Assembly (NCBI GenBank): GCA_963787205.1 | Contig: CAWBCD010000009.1 | Coordinates: forward strand, 197,726-261,725 | Length of the DNA stretch: 64,000 bases | Direction of reading: 5' to 3' | Source: DATFNI01 sp963787205 | Lineage (GTDB): Bacteria > Bacteroidota > Rhodothermia > Balneolales > DATFMH01 | Part shown: piece by piece, positions 37,219-46,003 of the stretch | Layout of the letters: each line of letters begins with the position of its first letter | Position numbering within the stretch: position 1 is the stretch's first letter | Notes under the pieces: generated by a model | What the model was told of the DNA's origin: nothing | The model's database searches: none | The model's input: the letters and a program-made list of their open reading frames with translations, nothing else | Program-made: the position numbers and the translations under genes

Positions 37219-38457
37219 TTATACGCCATATCGCAGGCAATCAACCGGTTCAAGTTGAGATGCACGCCGTGCCGGGAAAAATCCGGACAGGAAAGCGATC
37301 AGTGACAAAAGGGCGGCGGTCGCCAGGATCACACGAATGGAAATTTCAGGTGTCCCCACATATTCCTTGATAGGGAGTAACTGTGCTATTTCCGTGATTC
37401 CCAACGATATCAAAAATCCGAAAAATGCCCCGATCAAGACGATAGAAAAGCTTTCAAGGAAAAATTGAAGCATGATATTCTTGCGGGTCGCACCGATCGA
37501 TCGTTTAATGCCAATCTCCCGGGTTTTTTCTTTTACAACAACGAACATGATGTTAGCTACCCCAATGCCCCCTACTGTTAATGTGAAACTGCCGATGATC
37601 CCCATGAATATGTTGAACCCGATGAAAAAGTAATTCATGAACTTATCCATGTCGTTGGTATCCCAGATAAAAACAGCATCCTTATCGGTCTGATCAAACT
37701 TATGCACACGTGAGAGAATCCCGTATACCTTATTTTTTATTGTTTCTCCCATCTCCGGATTGTCGTATTTAAAAATCAGATTATTAAGGTATTTGTCGCC
37801 AAAGAGAGATTGATACGTTGAAATAGGAATGAAAAGACAGTCTTGGTCGCGCTCGCCGTAAGATGAGCTTTGTACCTTCGGCTGCATAACTCCAATGACC
37901 GTAAAAGGGGATTGACCGATATATATTTTTTGGCCGATAGCTGGTTTATCCCCCAGCAGAAGGGCCTTGATTTTATCACCCAGAACTACAACACGACGTC
38001 TCTGATCGATATCCAGTTGATTGATGTAACGCCCGCCTTCCTGTGGGATGATGTTGCGCATGTCCCCATATTCGCTGTTAGCACCAACCACGCAAGGTAG
38101 TGTCCGGTTTATGCCATAGTGAACTGGCGTATTGTATTTTCTGAACTCTGGGCTGATCTGGTTGATTTCGGGTACCTGGGATTTCAGGATTTCAGCATCC
38201 TGCGTGGTAAAATGAACCCACCGTCCGTCAGGGTAGCCCATGAATGCTTTGGTCGTCTTATTGGGGAAAAGAACGACAATACCCTGACCCATCCCATGCA
38301 TGTTTATTTTACTTTGCTTTTGAAGTCCAACCCCAAAAGCCAATAACACAACCACGGATACGGTACCCCAGGTAATACCCAGGATTGTCAGAGTCGAACG
38401 CAGCTTTTGAGCTTTCAGATCACTCAGAAATTGTTGAATGTTGGAAGCGAATGACAT
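37219..38457 (-). CDS. MacB-like ABC permease, copy 1 type 1
   Basis: A 412-residue permease of the same fold as its neighbour but a distinct subtype: MSFASNIQQFLSDLKAQKLRS, then HGMGQGIVVLFPNKTTKAFMG and the C-terminal FSGFFPARRASQLEPVDCLRYGV-like end. Its closest relative in the window is 41470-42708 (same length and near-identical N-terminus). Twenty bases separate it from the type-2 permease, so both are co-transcribed and may form a heterodimer, as is usual for ABC exporters with two permeases. Confidence 0.88.
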   Translation of the reverse strand: MSFASNIQQFLSDLKAQKLRSTLTILGITWGTVSVVVLLAFGVGLQKQSKINMHGMGQGIVVLFPNKTTKAFMGYPDGRWVHFTTQDAEILKSQVPEINQISPEFRKYNTPVHYGINRTLPCVVGANSEYGDMRNIIPQEGGRYINQLDIDQRRRVVVLGDKIKALLLGDKPAIGQKIYIGQSPFTVIGVMQPKVQSSSYGERDQDCLFIPISTYQSLFGDKYLNNLIFKYDNPEMGETIKNKVYGILSRVHKFDQTDKDAVFIWDTNDMDKFMNYFFIGFNIFMGIIGSFTLTVGGIGVANIMFVVVKEKTREIGIKRSIGATRKNIMLQFFLESFSIVLIGAFFGFLISLGITEIAQLLPIKEYVGTPEISIRVILATAALLSLIAFLSGFFPARRASQLEPVDCLRYGV

Positions 38458-38490
38458 ATCGGATGTTTGGGATTGAAGTTGCTGATGGCT

Positions 38491-38541
38491 CTTAGTCCGT
38501 TGTTCGTGGTGTTATCAATCAACTACGAACAGCGGACTAAG
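38491..38541. repeat. 20-base-arm inverted repeat between adaptor and permease genes
   Basis: CTTAGTCCGTTGTTCGTGGT (38491-38510) is the reverse complement, with two mismatches, of bases 38522-38541, with an 11-base loop. It lies in the 140-base gap of the downstream efflux cassette. The second cassette has no such palindrome at the matching site, so it was gained after duplication or lost from one copy. Confidence 0.6.
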
Positions 38542-38597
38542 GATAAAATTTCGTTGATATTAGGTAACGTTTTATATGTTAGGTGCTATAGTTATTC

Positions 38598-39707
38598 CTA
38601 TTGAATTTTCTTAGGCGGCTTTTCAACGACCTTGTCGCCCTTTTTCAATCCGTTCTTAACCTCGATGTTCATAGCATCACTTAACCCGGTTTTGATAACA
38701 CGGTCTTCCTTGCTTCCATCAGCGAGCAGTACGTCGACATGGGCCGTATCACCTTTGAATGATATCAGGCGCTCCGGAATGGTGAGAACATTATCATGCC
38801 GTTCGACCATGATTTCCGCATTGGCCGAATATCCGGCACGTAAAACCTGACCATTCAGGTTTGTAAGAGTGACCTCGATAGGGAATACAATGGAATTATC
38901 CTTGTTTTGGGATTTGAGTGATATTTTGGAAAGAACACCTTTAACCATAGCATCTGGCAGCGCACCGACTTTAATACTGGCCTGCATACCTTCTTTGAGT
39001 TTACCCACATCAATTTCATCAACGGTACCGCGGAACAGCAGGTCTTTCATGTCGGCCATAGTCATCAGAACGGTACCTTCCTGGTAGGAAGTAAGAGGTA
39101 CAACGGGATCGCCGATTTCGATCTTCTTTTCAAGGATATAACCTGAAATTGGAGCTGTTATGACGGATTTGATATTCTGACCGGCCGTTGTAACACTCCC
39201 TTTCTGGATCAGTTCCAGGCGTTCCTGTACGGCCTGAAGGTCGACTTTCGCCTGCAGGAATGCCTGGTTGGCTTTGTCGTAATCCTGATCAGAAATCAGT
39301 TTCTTCTCCCTCAGTGTCGTTACCCTGGAAAGTTCCCTTTTTGTATTGTTGAAGGTGATTTGCTTTCGCTCGATATCACGCTGTGCGTCAACGAGTTCCT
39401 GTGGAGTTGGCGTGGGTTTAATTTCAATGAGCGGGTAGCCTGCTTTTACGTAATCTCCGGCATCAGCATAGAGTTTTTCAACCACGCCCGAAATCTTCGA
39501 CTTCACATCAACCTCAACCCTTGGTTCAATGGAACCAACGGCCAGCGCCTTGTCGACAAGATCACCTTGGGAGACTTCCACAGTTTTTATCTGGTTATCT
39601 TTCGAATCATTCCGCTTGACCATGGCAATACCACCTGCTACAACAGATGCTACCACAACCAGAGTAATCGTAATTTTTATACCTCTTTTCATAACACGTT
39701 GGCTCAT
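38598..39707 (-). CDS. MacA-like periplasmic adaptor (HlyD/RND family), copy 1
   Basis: A 369-residue membrane-fusion protein: one N-terminal anchor helix, a lipoyl/barrel-sandwich domain (DVKSKISGVVEKLYADAGDYVKAGYPLIEIKPTPT), a helical hairpin (~110-165: DIERKQITFNNTKRELSRVTTLREKKLISDQDYDKANQAFLQAKVDLQAVQERL) and a beta-barrel region, closest to MacA. It would link permease and outer-membrane channel. The upstream stretch has a good ribosome site GGAGGAAT before ATG 39707. A second Met (39692) matches the start of the paralogue at 43935. Confidence 0.88.
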   Translation of the reverse strand: MSQRVMKRGIKITITLVVVASVVAGGIAMVKRNDSKDNQIKTVEVSQGDLVDKALAVGSIEPRVEVDVKSKISGVVEKLYADAGDYVKAGYPLIEIKPTPTPQELVDAQRDIERKQITFNNTKRELSRVTTLREKKLISDQDYDKANQAFLQAKVDLQAVQERLELIQKGSVTTAGQNIKSVITAPISGYILEKKIEIGDPVVPLTSYQEGTVLMTMADMKDLLFRGTVDEIDVGKLKEGMQASIKVGALPDAMVKGVLSKISLKSQNKDNSIVFPIEVTLTNLNGQVLRAGYSANAEIMVERHDNVLTIPERLISFKGDTAHVDVLLADGSKEDRVIKTGLSDAMNIEVKNGLKKGDKVVEKPPKKIQ

Positions 39708-39800
39708 TTTAAATTTATTCCTCCATCCGCTCCTCCGGAACGGGAGAACCAGGATCCTATCGGCTGGAAATTTATTGCCGACAGTCTGTTTGTTTCATTG

Positions 39801-39829
39801 ATACTTTACGAATGGCGTTGAGAGAGGTT
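39801..39829 (-). promoter_or_regulatory. Upstream block conserved between both efflux cassettes (copy 1)
   Basis: The minus-strand stretch ending CGTAAAGTAT matches 44044-44072 in about 24 of 29 positions by eye and lies 94 bases upstream of the adaptor start, against 109 bases in the other copy. A TTGCCG tag about 22 bases further out is kept at the same spacing in both. The rest of the leaders differs, so this looks like a selected promoter or operator. Confidence 0.5.
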
Positions 39830-39973
39830 ACAAATGATCTAAAATAAAGTGGGTAGGGACAACTGATGAATATGAATTTAATGCAAGGCGTCGTAAAATG
39901 GCCCCCTCCATGATTTCAACCTTTTGTAGTTTAGAATGTTGATGCTCCAGTCCCGATACATGCAACGTCGAAA

Positions 39974-40141
39974 TGTCATCCCGAGTTCTACTCCTGAACC
40001 TGGTAATCGGGAAACTGTCGTATGGGGCCGAAGGATCTCGTTAGTAAGGAGCACAGGGCGTGACACCTGAATGGTACGGTGCCGGTTATTTACGAAATCC
40101 TACTTTTTCTCCGCTACGGCTGAGAAAAAATCAGGATGACA
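39974..40141. repeat. Palindromic intergenic repeat element
   Basis: The element is bounded by TGTCATCCCGAG (39974-39985) and TCAGGATGACA (40131-40141), which are inverted to each other. The style (TGTCATCC.GAG ... GGGCCGAAGGATCTCGT ... GGATGACA) is the dispersed, non-coding palindrome commonly seen in Bacteroidota-like genomes. No transposase is present. Confidence 0.6.
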
Positions 40142-40199
40142 GAGGCAGTGAGAGGCGCTTCCATCGGCCTCCAGGACTTTCTCTCGGAGGATAACATTA

Positions 40200-41447
40200 T
40201 CACTCATACCTCAACGACTCAACAGGATCCAGCTTTGAAGCCTTAATGGCCGGGAAAACTCCGGATATCAGGCCAATCAGAACAAGTATGACAATACAGA
40301 TGACGGCAATGGGCAGGGAGAGTTGTGGACTGGTAAGGAACTGCATCGGGCCGTTGCTGGAGACCGGCAGATGCCGCACTCCTACCACGACCAGGTACGA
40401 GAATAAAAGACCGATTAATCCGCCAATTACCGATATAAACAACGCCTCAAACATAAATTGACTGAGGATGTGCGGTTTACGGGCACCGACAGCGATTTTA
40501 ACCCCTATTTCACGTGTCCGTTCTTTGACAACCACATACATGATGTTTGCCACGCCGACCCCGGCAATGAACAATGTGAATGCCCCGACCACGCCTAAAA
40601 ATATCTGAATACCCAGCATCACCGTATTAATCTGCTTGGCTACATCGACCGTATTGAATACCTGTATTGCGTGCGTATCGCTCGGGTCGAACTTATACTT
40701 CGACGCCAGGACATTCGTGAGTTCCTTTTGTAATTCTTTGATGTCGGCCAGATTTTTGGGACGAATCAGTATACTCCCGATATGTTGAAAACCATATATC
40801 ATCTTGAATGTTGAGGCAGGAATAATAGCACGCTGGGCATCCGGACCATTATTCATACTAGTCTGAATCTTCGGTTCCATCACACCAATGACTTTGAAGG
40901 GGAGTCCGTCGAGTTTTACATTTTCCCCAATGGGATTTTCATCGCCAAAAAGATCTTTTGCGATCTTATTGCCCAGGAAAAGAACCCGTTTCTTGTATTT
41001 TAAATCCAAGGCGTCAATGAAACGGCCTCCCGCGGCCGGATATAAATCACGCATGTCCTCAATCGACGGATCGACACCTTCCATGTAGGTTGTACTTTTA
41101 TTTTTGCCGACCTCGAGCGTGGTTCCATATTTGCCATATGAAGGGCTGATCAGGGCGATATTGGGGATAGATCGTTTCAATAAGTCGATGTCCTCAATGT
41201 TCAAACGGATATGGCGTCCCTTTGACAGGCCATGATAATCTTTGCTGGTAGTTCCGCCAAAAACCAGGATCATCCGGTCGAAAGCGTTGGAAAAGCCACT
41301 GGCCATAGTTTGTTTGAGTCCCTGTCCGAATGATAACAGCAACACAACGGCGATCGTCCCCCAGGTTATAGCGAACATCGTCAAAAAAGTCCGAAGGCGC
41401 TGGGCTTTCAAATCATTATAAAATTCCTGAAGTAAGATTTTCCACAT
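40200..41447 (-). CDS. MacB-like ABC permease, copy 2 type 2
   Basis: A 415-residue MacB/FtsX-type permease with MWKILLQEFYNDLKAQRLRTFLTMFAITWGTIAVVLLLSFGQGLKQTM at the N-terminus, a large periplasmic domain and three C-terminal helices. It is the paralogue of 35954-37198: most of the N-terminal 60 residues and the ending DPVESLRYE agree. It is separated by 22 bases from the type-1 permease upstream. No ATPase domain. Confidence 0.88.
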   Translation of the reverse strand: MWKILLQEFYNDLKAQRLRTFLTMFAITWGTIAVVLLLSFGQGLKQTMASGFSNAFDRMILVFGGTTSKDYHGLSKGRHIRLNIEDIDLLKRSIPNIALISPSYGKYGTTLEVGKNKSTTYMEGVDPSIEDMRDLYPAAGGRFIDALDLKYKKRVLFLGNKIAKDLFGDENPIGENVKLDGLPFKVIGVMEPKIQTSMNNGPDAQRAIIPASTFKMIYGFQHIGSILIRPKNLADIKELQKELTNVLASKYKFDPSDTHAIQVFNTVDVAKQINTVMLGIQIFLGVVGAFTLFIAGVGVANIMYVVVKERTREIGVKIAVGARKPHILSQFMFEALFISVIGGLIGLLFSYLVVVGVRHLPVSSNGPMQFLTSPQLSLPIAVICIVILVLIGLISGVFPAIKASKLDPVESLRYE

Positions 41448-41469
41448 GGCCTTATTCCGATTACAAAGA

Positions 41470-42708
41470 TTACACTCCGTATCTCAGGCATTCCACCGGT
41501 TCCAGGCTGGCTGCCTTGCGCGCCGGAAAATACCCTGCGAGTATTGAGATCAGGGTTAATAATGAGATGGTGGCTATCAGGACCGAAAGCGATATCGTTG
41601 GGGTTCCGACAAATGTTTGAATGGGCAGATAACCGGCTATCAGGATTAACAATGCCGAGATGAAAAATCCGAGTATCGCCCCGATTACAACAATCAAGAA
41701 ACTTTCCAGGAAGAATTGGAAAAGGATGCTGCGACGGGTGGCGCCGATGGAACGCTTGATGCCGATCTCACGCGTTTTCTCTTTCACCACGATGAACATG
41801 ATGTTTGCAACACCAATCCCGCCAACTGTCAACGTAAAGCTGCCGATGGCTCCCATAAAGATGTTGAAGCCGATGAAGAAATACATGAGGAACTTATCGG
41901 TTTGCGTAGTATCCCAAATGCCCAGCGCATCCTTGTCGGTTGGATCAAACTTATGGATCCTGCCCAAGGTCTGGTAAATCTGGGTTTTTATTGCCTCGGC
42001 ATGTTGAGGGTTGTCCATCTGAAAGACGATGTCATTAAGATTTTTATTCCCAAACATTGCCCGATACGTAGTGAAAGGAATGAAAAGGCAGTTCTGGTCA
42101 CGATCCCCATAAGACGAATTCTGAACCTTTTTCTTCATGATGCCGATGACCAGGAAAGGCGACTGGCCAACGTAGACTTTTTTCCCGACCGCCGGCTTGT
42201 CGCCGAAAAGCAACCCTTTAATGTCGTTGCCCAGCACAACCACCCTTCGTCGTTGTTCCATATCCAGTTCATCGATAAAGCGCCCGCCTTCCTGCGGGAT
42301 AATATTGCGCATATCACCGTAACTGACATTGACCCCGGCAATGGTAGGTGATGCAACGTTGGAACCAACGTGAACAGGGGTATTGTTGCTGCGAAATTCC
42401 GGGCTGAGTCTTTTGATACCCGCGACCTGCTGCCGGATAGCCTCGGCATCGCGCAAACGCAGATGAATGTACCGGCCATCAGGATAACCCATGAAGGATT
42501 TCGTGGTCTTATTGCCAAATACCACAACGATACCGTCCCCCATTCCGTGCATATTTTTTTTGCTCTGTTTCTGAAGGCTGACCCCGAAAGCCAGAAGCAC
42601 GACGACCGAAACCGTTCCCCATGTGATACCTGCAATGGTGAGGGAAGACCGGAGCTTTTGATTCTTAAGGTCCTCGAAAAATTGTCGTATCGTTAACCAG
42701 AGAGACAT
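41470..42708 (-). CDS. MacB-like ABC permease, copy 2 type 1
   Basis: A 412-residue permease paralogous to 37219-38457: NMHGMGDGIVVVFGNKTTKSFMGYPDGRYIHL, NIIPQEGGRFIDELD and AREIGIKRSIGATRRSI-type C-terminal loops match. Membrane segments are at ~20-42 and near 285-400. It lies between the adaptor (42841-43935) and the type-2 permease and would form one cassette with them. Confidence 0.88.
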   Translation of the reverse strand: MSLWLTIRQFFEDLKNQKLRSSLTIAGITWGTVSVVVLLAFGVSLQKQSKKNMHGMGDGIVVVFGNKTTKSFMGYPDGRYIHLRLRDAEAIRQQVAGIKRLSPEFRSNNTPVHVGSNVASPTIAGVNVSYGDMRNIIPQEGGRFIDELDMEQRRRVVVLGNDIKGLLFGDKPAVGKKVYVGQSPFLVIGIMKKKVQNSSYGDRDQNCLFIPFTTYRAMFGNKNLNDIVFQMDNPQHAEAIKTQIYQTLGRIHKFDPTDKDALGIWDTTQTDKFLMYFFIGFNIFMGAIGSFTLTVGGIGVANIMFIVVKEKTREIGIKRSIGATRRSILFQFFLESFLIVVIGAILGFFISALLILIAGYLPIQTFVGTPTISLSVLIATISLLTLISILAGYFPARKAASLEPVECLRYGV

Positions 42709-42840
42709 GACGGGATTTGTTGACAGTTGTTAGTTGTAGGTGGTCAGTTGAAGATTAAGATTGCAGGTTCTAAACACTGCATTCGTGATACTCTATATTT
42801 CAACATTCCACATTTCCATTTTCAACCTTCACAATCATCT

Positions 42841-43935
42841 TTATTGGATTTCTTTCGGTGGTTTTTCAATGACCTTATCACCTTTTTTCAACCCTTTGAC
42901 CACTTCGATGTTCATGGCATCACTCAACCCGGTCTTGATAATTTTGGTCTTCTTCTTACCATCAGTCAGTTGAACTTCAACCCGTGCCGTGTCGCTGGAA
43001 AATGTGATCAGCCGTTCCGGAATCATAAGTACGTCGTCGTGTTTTTGAACGGTGATTTCTGCATTTGCCGAATAGCCGGCCCGAAGAAGCACACCGTGAG
43101 TGTTGGTGAGCTTGACCTCAACAGGAAATACTACAGAGTTATCTTTATCCTGCGACTCAAGGGATATCTTGGACAACACTCCCTGGATAACCGCGTCGGG
43201 CAGAGCGCCGATTTTTATATTGGCAGGCATGCCTTCTTTCAGTTTCCCGACATCGATCTCGTCAACGGTGCCGCGGAATAAGAGGTCATGCATGTCGGCC
43301 ATCGTCATCAATACAGTACCAGCCTGATAGGAGGTCAGCGGCACGACAGGATCGCCGATCTCTATCTTCTTATCGAGAATATATCCACTGATGGGAGCGG
43401 TAACGATGGACTCAATCTTTTGTTTCCCGGTACCGATATGCCCTTCTTTAAGCAGATCGAGCTGATCCTTGGCGGCCGTTACCTCAAGCTTCGCCTGATT
43501 GTAACTCTTCAGAGCGTTGTCATAATCAGATTCTGATATGTAACCCTGCTCTTTAAGTTCATTTTGACGTTTAAAATTACTCTCAGCATTCTGAAGATTG
43601 ATCTTCATCCGCTCCAGTTGTTGCTGAGCGTTAACCAATTGGTCGGGAGTCGGGGTCGGTTTTATCTCTATAAGCGGCGAACCGGCCTTTACATAATCAC
43701 CGGCATCGGCATATAGTTTGGCGACAACACCGGAAATCTTGGATTTAACATCGACTTTAACCTTAGGTTCAATCGATCCGACGGCCAGCGCTTTGTCGGT
43801 GATATTGCCCCGGGAAACCTCGACCGTTTTTACATGGTCATCTTTTTTTTCGTTGTGCTTAACCATAGCAATGCCTGCTGTAACAACAGCAGCAACAACA
43901 AGCAGTGTGAGTGTAATTTTCAGACCTTTTTTCAT
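42841..43935 (-). CDS. MacA-like periplasmic adaptor (HlyD/RND family), copy 2
   Basis: A 364-residue membrane-fusion protein closely similar to 38598-39707: DKALAVGSIEPKVKVDVKSKISGVVAKLYADAGDYVKAG is almost identical, then hairpin helices (~110-165) and a barrel ending KGDKVIEKPPKEIQ. The N-terminal anchor (KITLTLLVVAAVVTAGIAMV) keeps it at the inner membrane. It is the first gene of the upstream cassette. No outer-membrane TolC-type gene is in the window. Confidence 0.88.
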   Translation of the reverse strand: MKKGLKITLTLLVVAAVVTAGIAMVKHNEKKDDHVKTVEVSRGNITDKALAVGSIEPKVKVDVKSKISGVVAKLYADAGDYVKAGSPLIEIKPTPTPDQLVNAQQQLERMKINLQNAESNFKRQNELKEQGYISESDYDNALKSYNQAKLEVTAAKDQLDLLKEGHIGTGKQKIESIVTAPISGYILDKKIEIGDPVVPLTSYQAGTVLMTMADMHDLLFRGTVDEIDVGKLKEGMPANIKIGALPDAVIQGVLSKISLESQDKDNSVVFPVEVKLTNTHGVLLRAGYSANAEITVQKHDDVLMIPERLITFSSDTARVEVQLTDGKKKTKIIKTGLSDAMNIEVVKGLKKGDKVIEKPPKEIQ

Positions 43936-44043
43936 AACAAGATGTTCCTAACGTATATAAGTCAACCCCTGCTACCGGAGTAGTGAACGATTTGGGGACA
44001 AAAGGATTAAATGATGTTTGCCGTTTGTAAAAAGTTTTCAGAA

Positions 44044-44072
44044 ATACTTTACGAAGGCAGTGAGGAGAGGTT
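44044..44072 (-). promoter_or_regulatory. Upstream block conserved between both efflux cassettes (copy 2)
   Basis: This is the counterpart of 39801-39829. ATACTTTACGAA followed by GG..GTGAG.AGAGGTT is shared, and the TTGCCG tag sits at the same distance. It lies 109 bases before the adaptor start codon on the minus strand. Confidence 0.5.
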
Positions 44073-44254
44073 TCGCGTGGTGATAAAATAACCCGGAACC
44101 ACAGTGTTTATATCAAGTTGACTATCCGTCATTAATACACGACTGCCATGTAACCGCCGGGCACGCTAAGCTCGCAGAGATGATACTTCTTTGAAAGGCA
44201 TTAAACAGAAGTTGCATACGGTTGTAACAGGAAACGGGATATCTCAAAACAGAT

Positions 44255-44279
44255 CTGCCGGGCTTTCAAAACCCGGCAG
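44255..44279 (-). terminator. Possible terminator of the transhydrogenase-like gene
   Basis: CTGCCGGG (44255-44262) / CCCGGCAG (44272-44279) forms a perfect 8-base stem with a nine-base loop, 59 bases after the stop codon of the flavoprotein gene on the minus strand. The following T content (ATCTGTTTTG) is weak, so factor-independent termination is only possible. Confidence 0.5.
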
Positions 44280-44337
44280 TGATTAATGATCATTCGATTT
44301 CAACACAGTAAGACCTGACAACCTATCCGAGCGGGAA

Positions 44338-45768
44338 TTATCTGCGTGTGCGTTCGTGATTCGCGGCTATGCGATAAGCTTCGGTATAGGTTGGATAATT
44401 AAGAATCTGCGATGTGAAATAATCAATAGTGCCTTTTAGCGCCATCACAGCCTGACCAATATGTATCAGTTCGCAGGCATTTTCGCCCATGATGTGTACA
44501 CCGAGCAAATGGCGTGTATCCGCTTCATATACGAGTTTCAAAAGCCCGTACGTGGTGTTCCCGATATCTGCGCGCGTCAGCTCATTGAAGTAGCAATAAC
44601 CTGTCTCAAAATTCAGGCCCTGGGTTTTGGCTTCTTCTTCGGTGACACCGATACTTGAAATCTCGGGGATAGAATAGATGCCAAATGGAATGTGGGCAGG
44701 AGCCAGTTCTGTTTTCTTCCCGAACATGTGTTGTGCAGCCAGGCGTCCCTGTGTGAAGGATGCCGAGGCCAGGGCAGGGAATCCTATCACATCGCCGGCC
44801 GCATATACCGAAGAAATGTTGGTTTGATAGTATTTATTGACGTCAATGAAACCTTTTTCATTCACATTAATTCCCAGATTTGGCAATCCTATATTGTTTG
44901 TATTTGGCTGCCGCCCGCCCAGATACAATACGTGATCCGTTTCAATCACCTTCAGATGCTCCGCCTCATTAGTAGTGAACTTTACTTCGGTAAAGTTTCG
45001 AAGCGGGTTGAACTCCACCGATTCAATTCGCGAATTATGATAAAGGACGATCCCGTGATCCTGTAAAAAACGGTCGAATTCTGTCCAGATCTGGCGGTCG
45101 AGAAAAGGGAGATACTGGTCATTTTCATTCAGGATAGTAACCATGGTGCCCATAGCTGAGAACATGGTGGCAAATTCAACCCCGTTTACACCGGCGCCAA
45201 CAATCACCAGGCGACGCGGCATATGATTCATTTGGGCGAGGGAGTCGACATCAAATGTTTTCTCCTGGTCTATCTCAAAAGTGGTTGGCGGCAGGGCATG
45301 ACTGCCGGTCGCCAACAGGATTTTTTGAGTTGTGTATTTTTTTCGTTCCCCTTTTTGATTGGTAATCTCAACGGTGTGTTCGTCCACCAATCTGCCGAAT
45401 CCCCGAATGGTTTTGATACTATTTTTTTTCAGATCCTGCTTCAGCAAACGGGTTTCATTTTCCTGCACTTTCGATTTAAATCGCATCAGCTCATTCATGG
45501 TCAGCATCTGCATATCGGAGTGAGGATCGGAGGGATCTTCACCGAATTGCTGGCGATGTTTGAACACCGAATAGGCTACCTCCCTGAGCGCCTTACTGGG
45601 AACGGTGCCCGCATTAATCCAGCCGCCCCCCAGAAAGCGTTCATTCGCTTCGACAATGAGTACCTTCTTTTTGTATTTAGTGGCCTGGATGGCGCATGAA
45701 AATCCAGCAGGACCACTTCCGAGTATGATGAGATCAAATTCCATAGATGATGTATTGCTGTTGCTCAT
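44338..45768 (-). CDS. sthA: Soluble pyridine-nucleotide transhydrogenase-like flavoprotein
   Basis: A 476-residue FAD flavoprotein of the disulfide-oxidoreductase fold. The FAD motif DLIILGSGPAGFSCAIQA and the segment GGGWINAGTVPSKALRE occur where disulfide reductases have CxxxxC: both Cys are absent, as expected for a SthA-like transhydrogenase, in which at most one Cys remains. RLVIVGAGVNGVEFATMFSAMG is the NAD(P) site, and the C-terminus ELIHIGQAVMALKG ... NYPTYTEAYRIAA matches SthA. It probably balances NADPH and NADH in the cytosol. It is divergent from sod. Confidence 0.88.
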   Translation of the reverse strand: MSNSNTSSMEFDLIILGSGPAGFSCAIQATKYKKKVLIVEANERFLGGGWINAGTVPSKALREVAYSVFKHRQQFGEDPSDPHSDMQMLTMNELMRFKSKVQENETRLLKQDLKKNSIKTIRGFGRLVDEHTVEITNQKGERKKYTTQKILLATGSHALPPTTFEIDQEKTFDVDSLAQMNHMPRRLVIVGAGVNGVEFATMFSAMGTMVTILNENDQYLPFLDRQIWTEFDRFLQDHGIVLYHNSRIESVEFNPLRNFTEVKFTTNEAEHLKVIETDHVLYLGGRQPNTNNIGLPNLGINVNEKGFIDVNKYYQTNISSVYAAGDVIGFPALASASFTQGRLAAQHMFGKKTELAPAHIPFGIYSIPEISSIGVTEEEAKTQGLNFETGYCYFNELTRADIGNTTYGLLKLVYEADTRHLLGVHIMGENACELIHIGQAVMALKGTIDYFTSQILNYPTYTEAYRIAANHERTRR

Positions 45769-45891
45769 TTTTCGCTGCTTTTTGCTTTCGGACGTGCCTT
45801 AAGATAGAGCAAAAACCAAAGCATTTCTTCTGAAATTATTTGTTGCCGTAATTTGTTATAACGTATTCAACGATATCAACTTAGAGTTGTA

Positions 45892-45910
45892 AAACCGGAA
45901 TTGCCGGTTT
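45892..45910. promoter_or_regulatory. Inverted repeat in the sthA-sod divergent promoter region
   Basis: AAACCGG (45892-45898) and CCGGTTT (45904-45910) flank AATTG in the 235-base gap between the two divergent redox genes. It may be a shared operator or a leader hairpin. Confidence 0.35.
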
Positions 45911-46003
45911 ATTAATTCGGATCCTATGCAGATTCGGATAATTCAGCTTTTGTTAAACCTACGTGGAACATTATTAATCAATACCAATCAAAAAAGAGGA
46001 ATA

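Larger units (their letters stand above)
39708..40199. other. 492-base gap between efflux cassettes
   Basis: No gene is supported. From the adaptor start outward it holds a 5' leader, a block at 39801-39829 conserved with the other cassette, and a palindromic element at 39974-40141 whose outer arms are TGTCATCC..GA / TC..GGATGACA. The remaining sequence shows no coding signal or RNA gene that I can recognise. Confidence 0.55.
43936..44337. other. 402-base gap upstream of the second cassette
   Basis: No gene is supported. It contains the conserved block at 44044-44072 and a perfect hairpin at 44255-44279. The remainder shows nothing recognisable. Confidence 0.55.

Noticed and set aside
41716..42351. 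A 211-residue frame opposite the type-1 permease (and similar ones at 32046, 39360 and 45223)
   Set aside because: Each is fully antisense to a well supported gene, without a ribosome site or recognisable domain.
45926..46003. N-terminal extension of superoxide dismutase
   Set aside because: ATG 46004 has a good ribosome site and matches the family start (AYTLPKLPYAYDAL).
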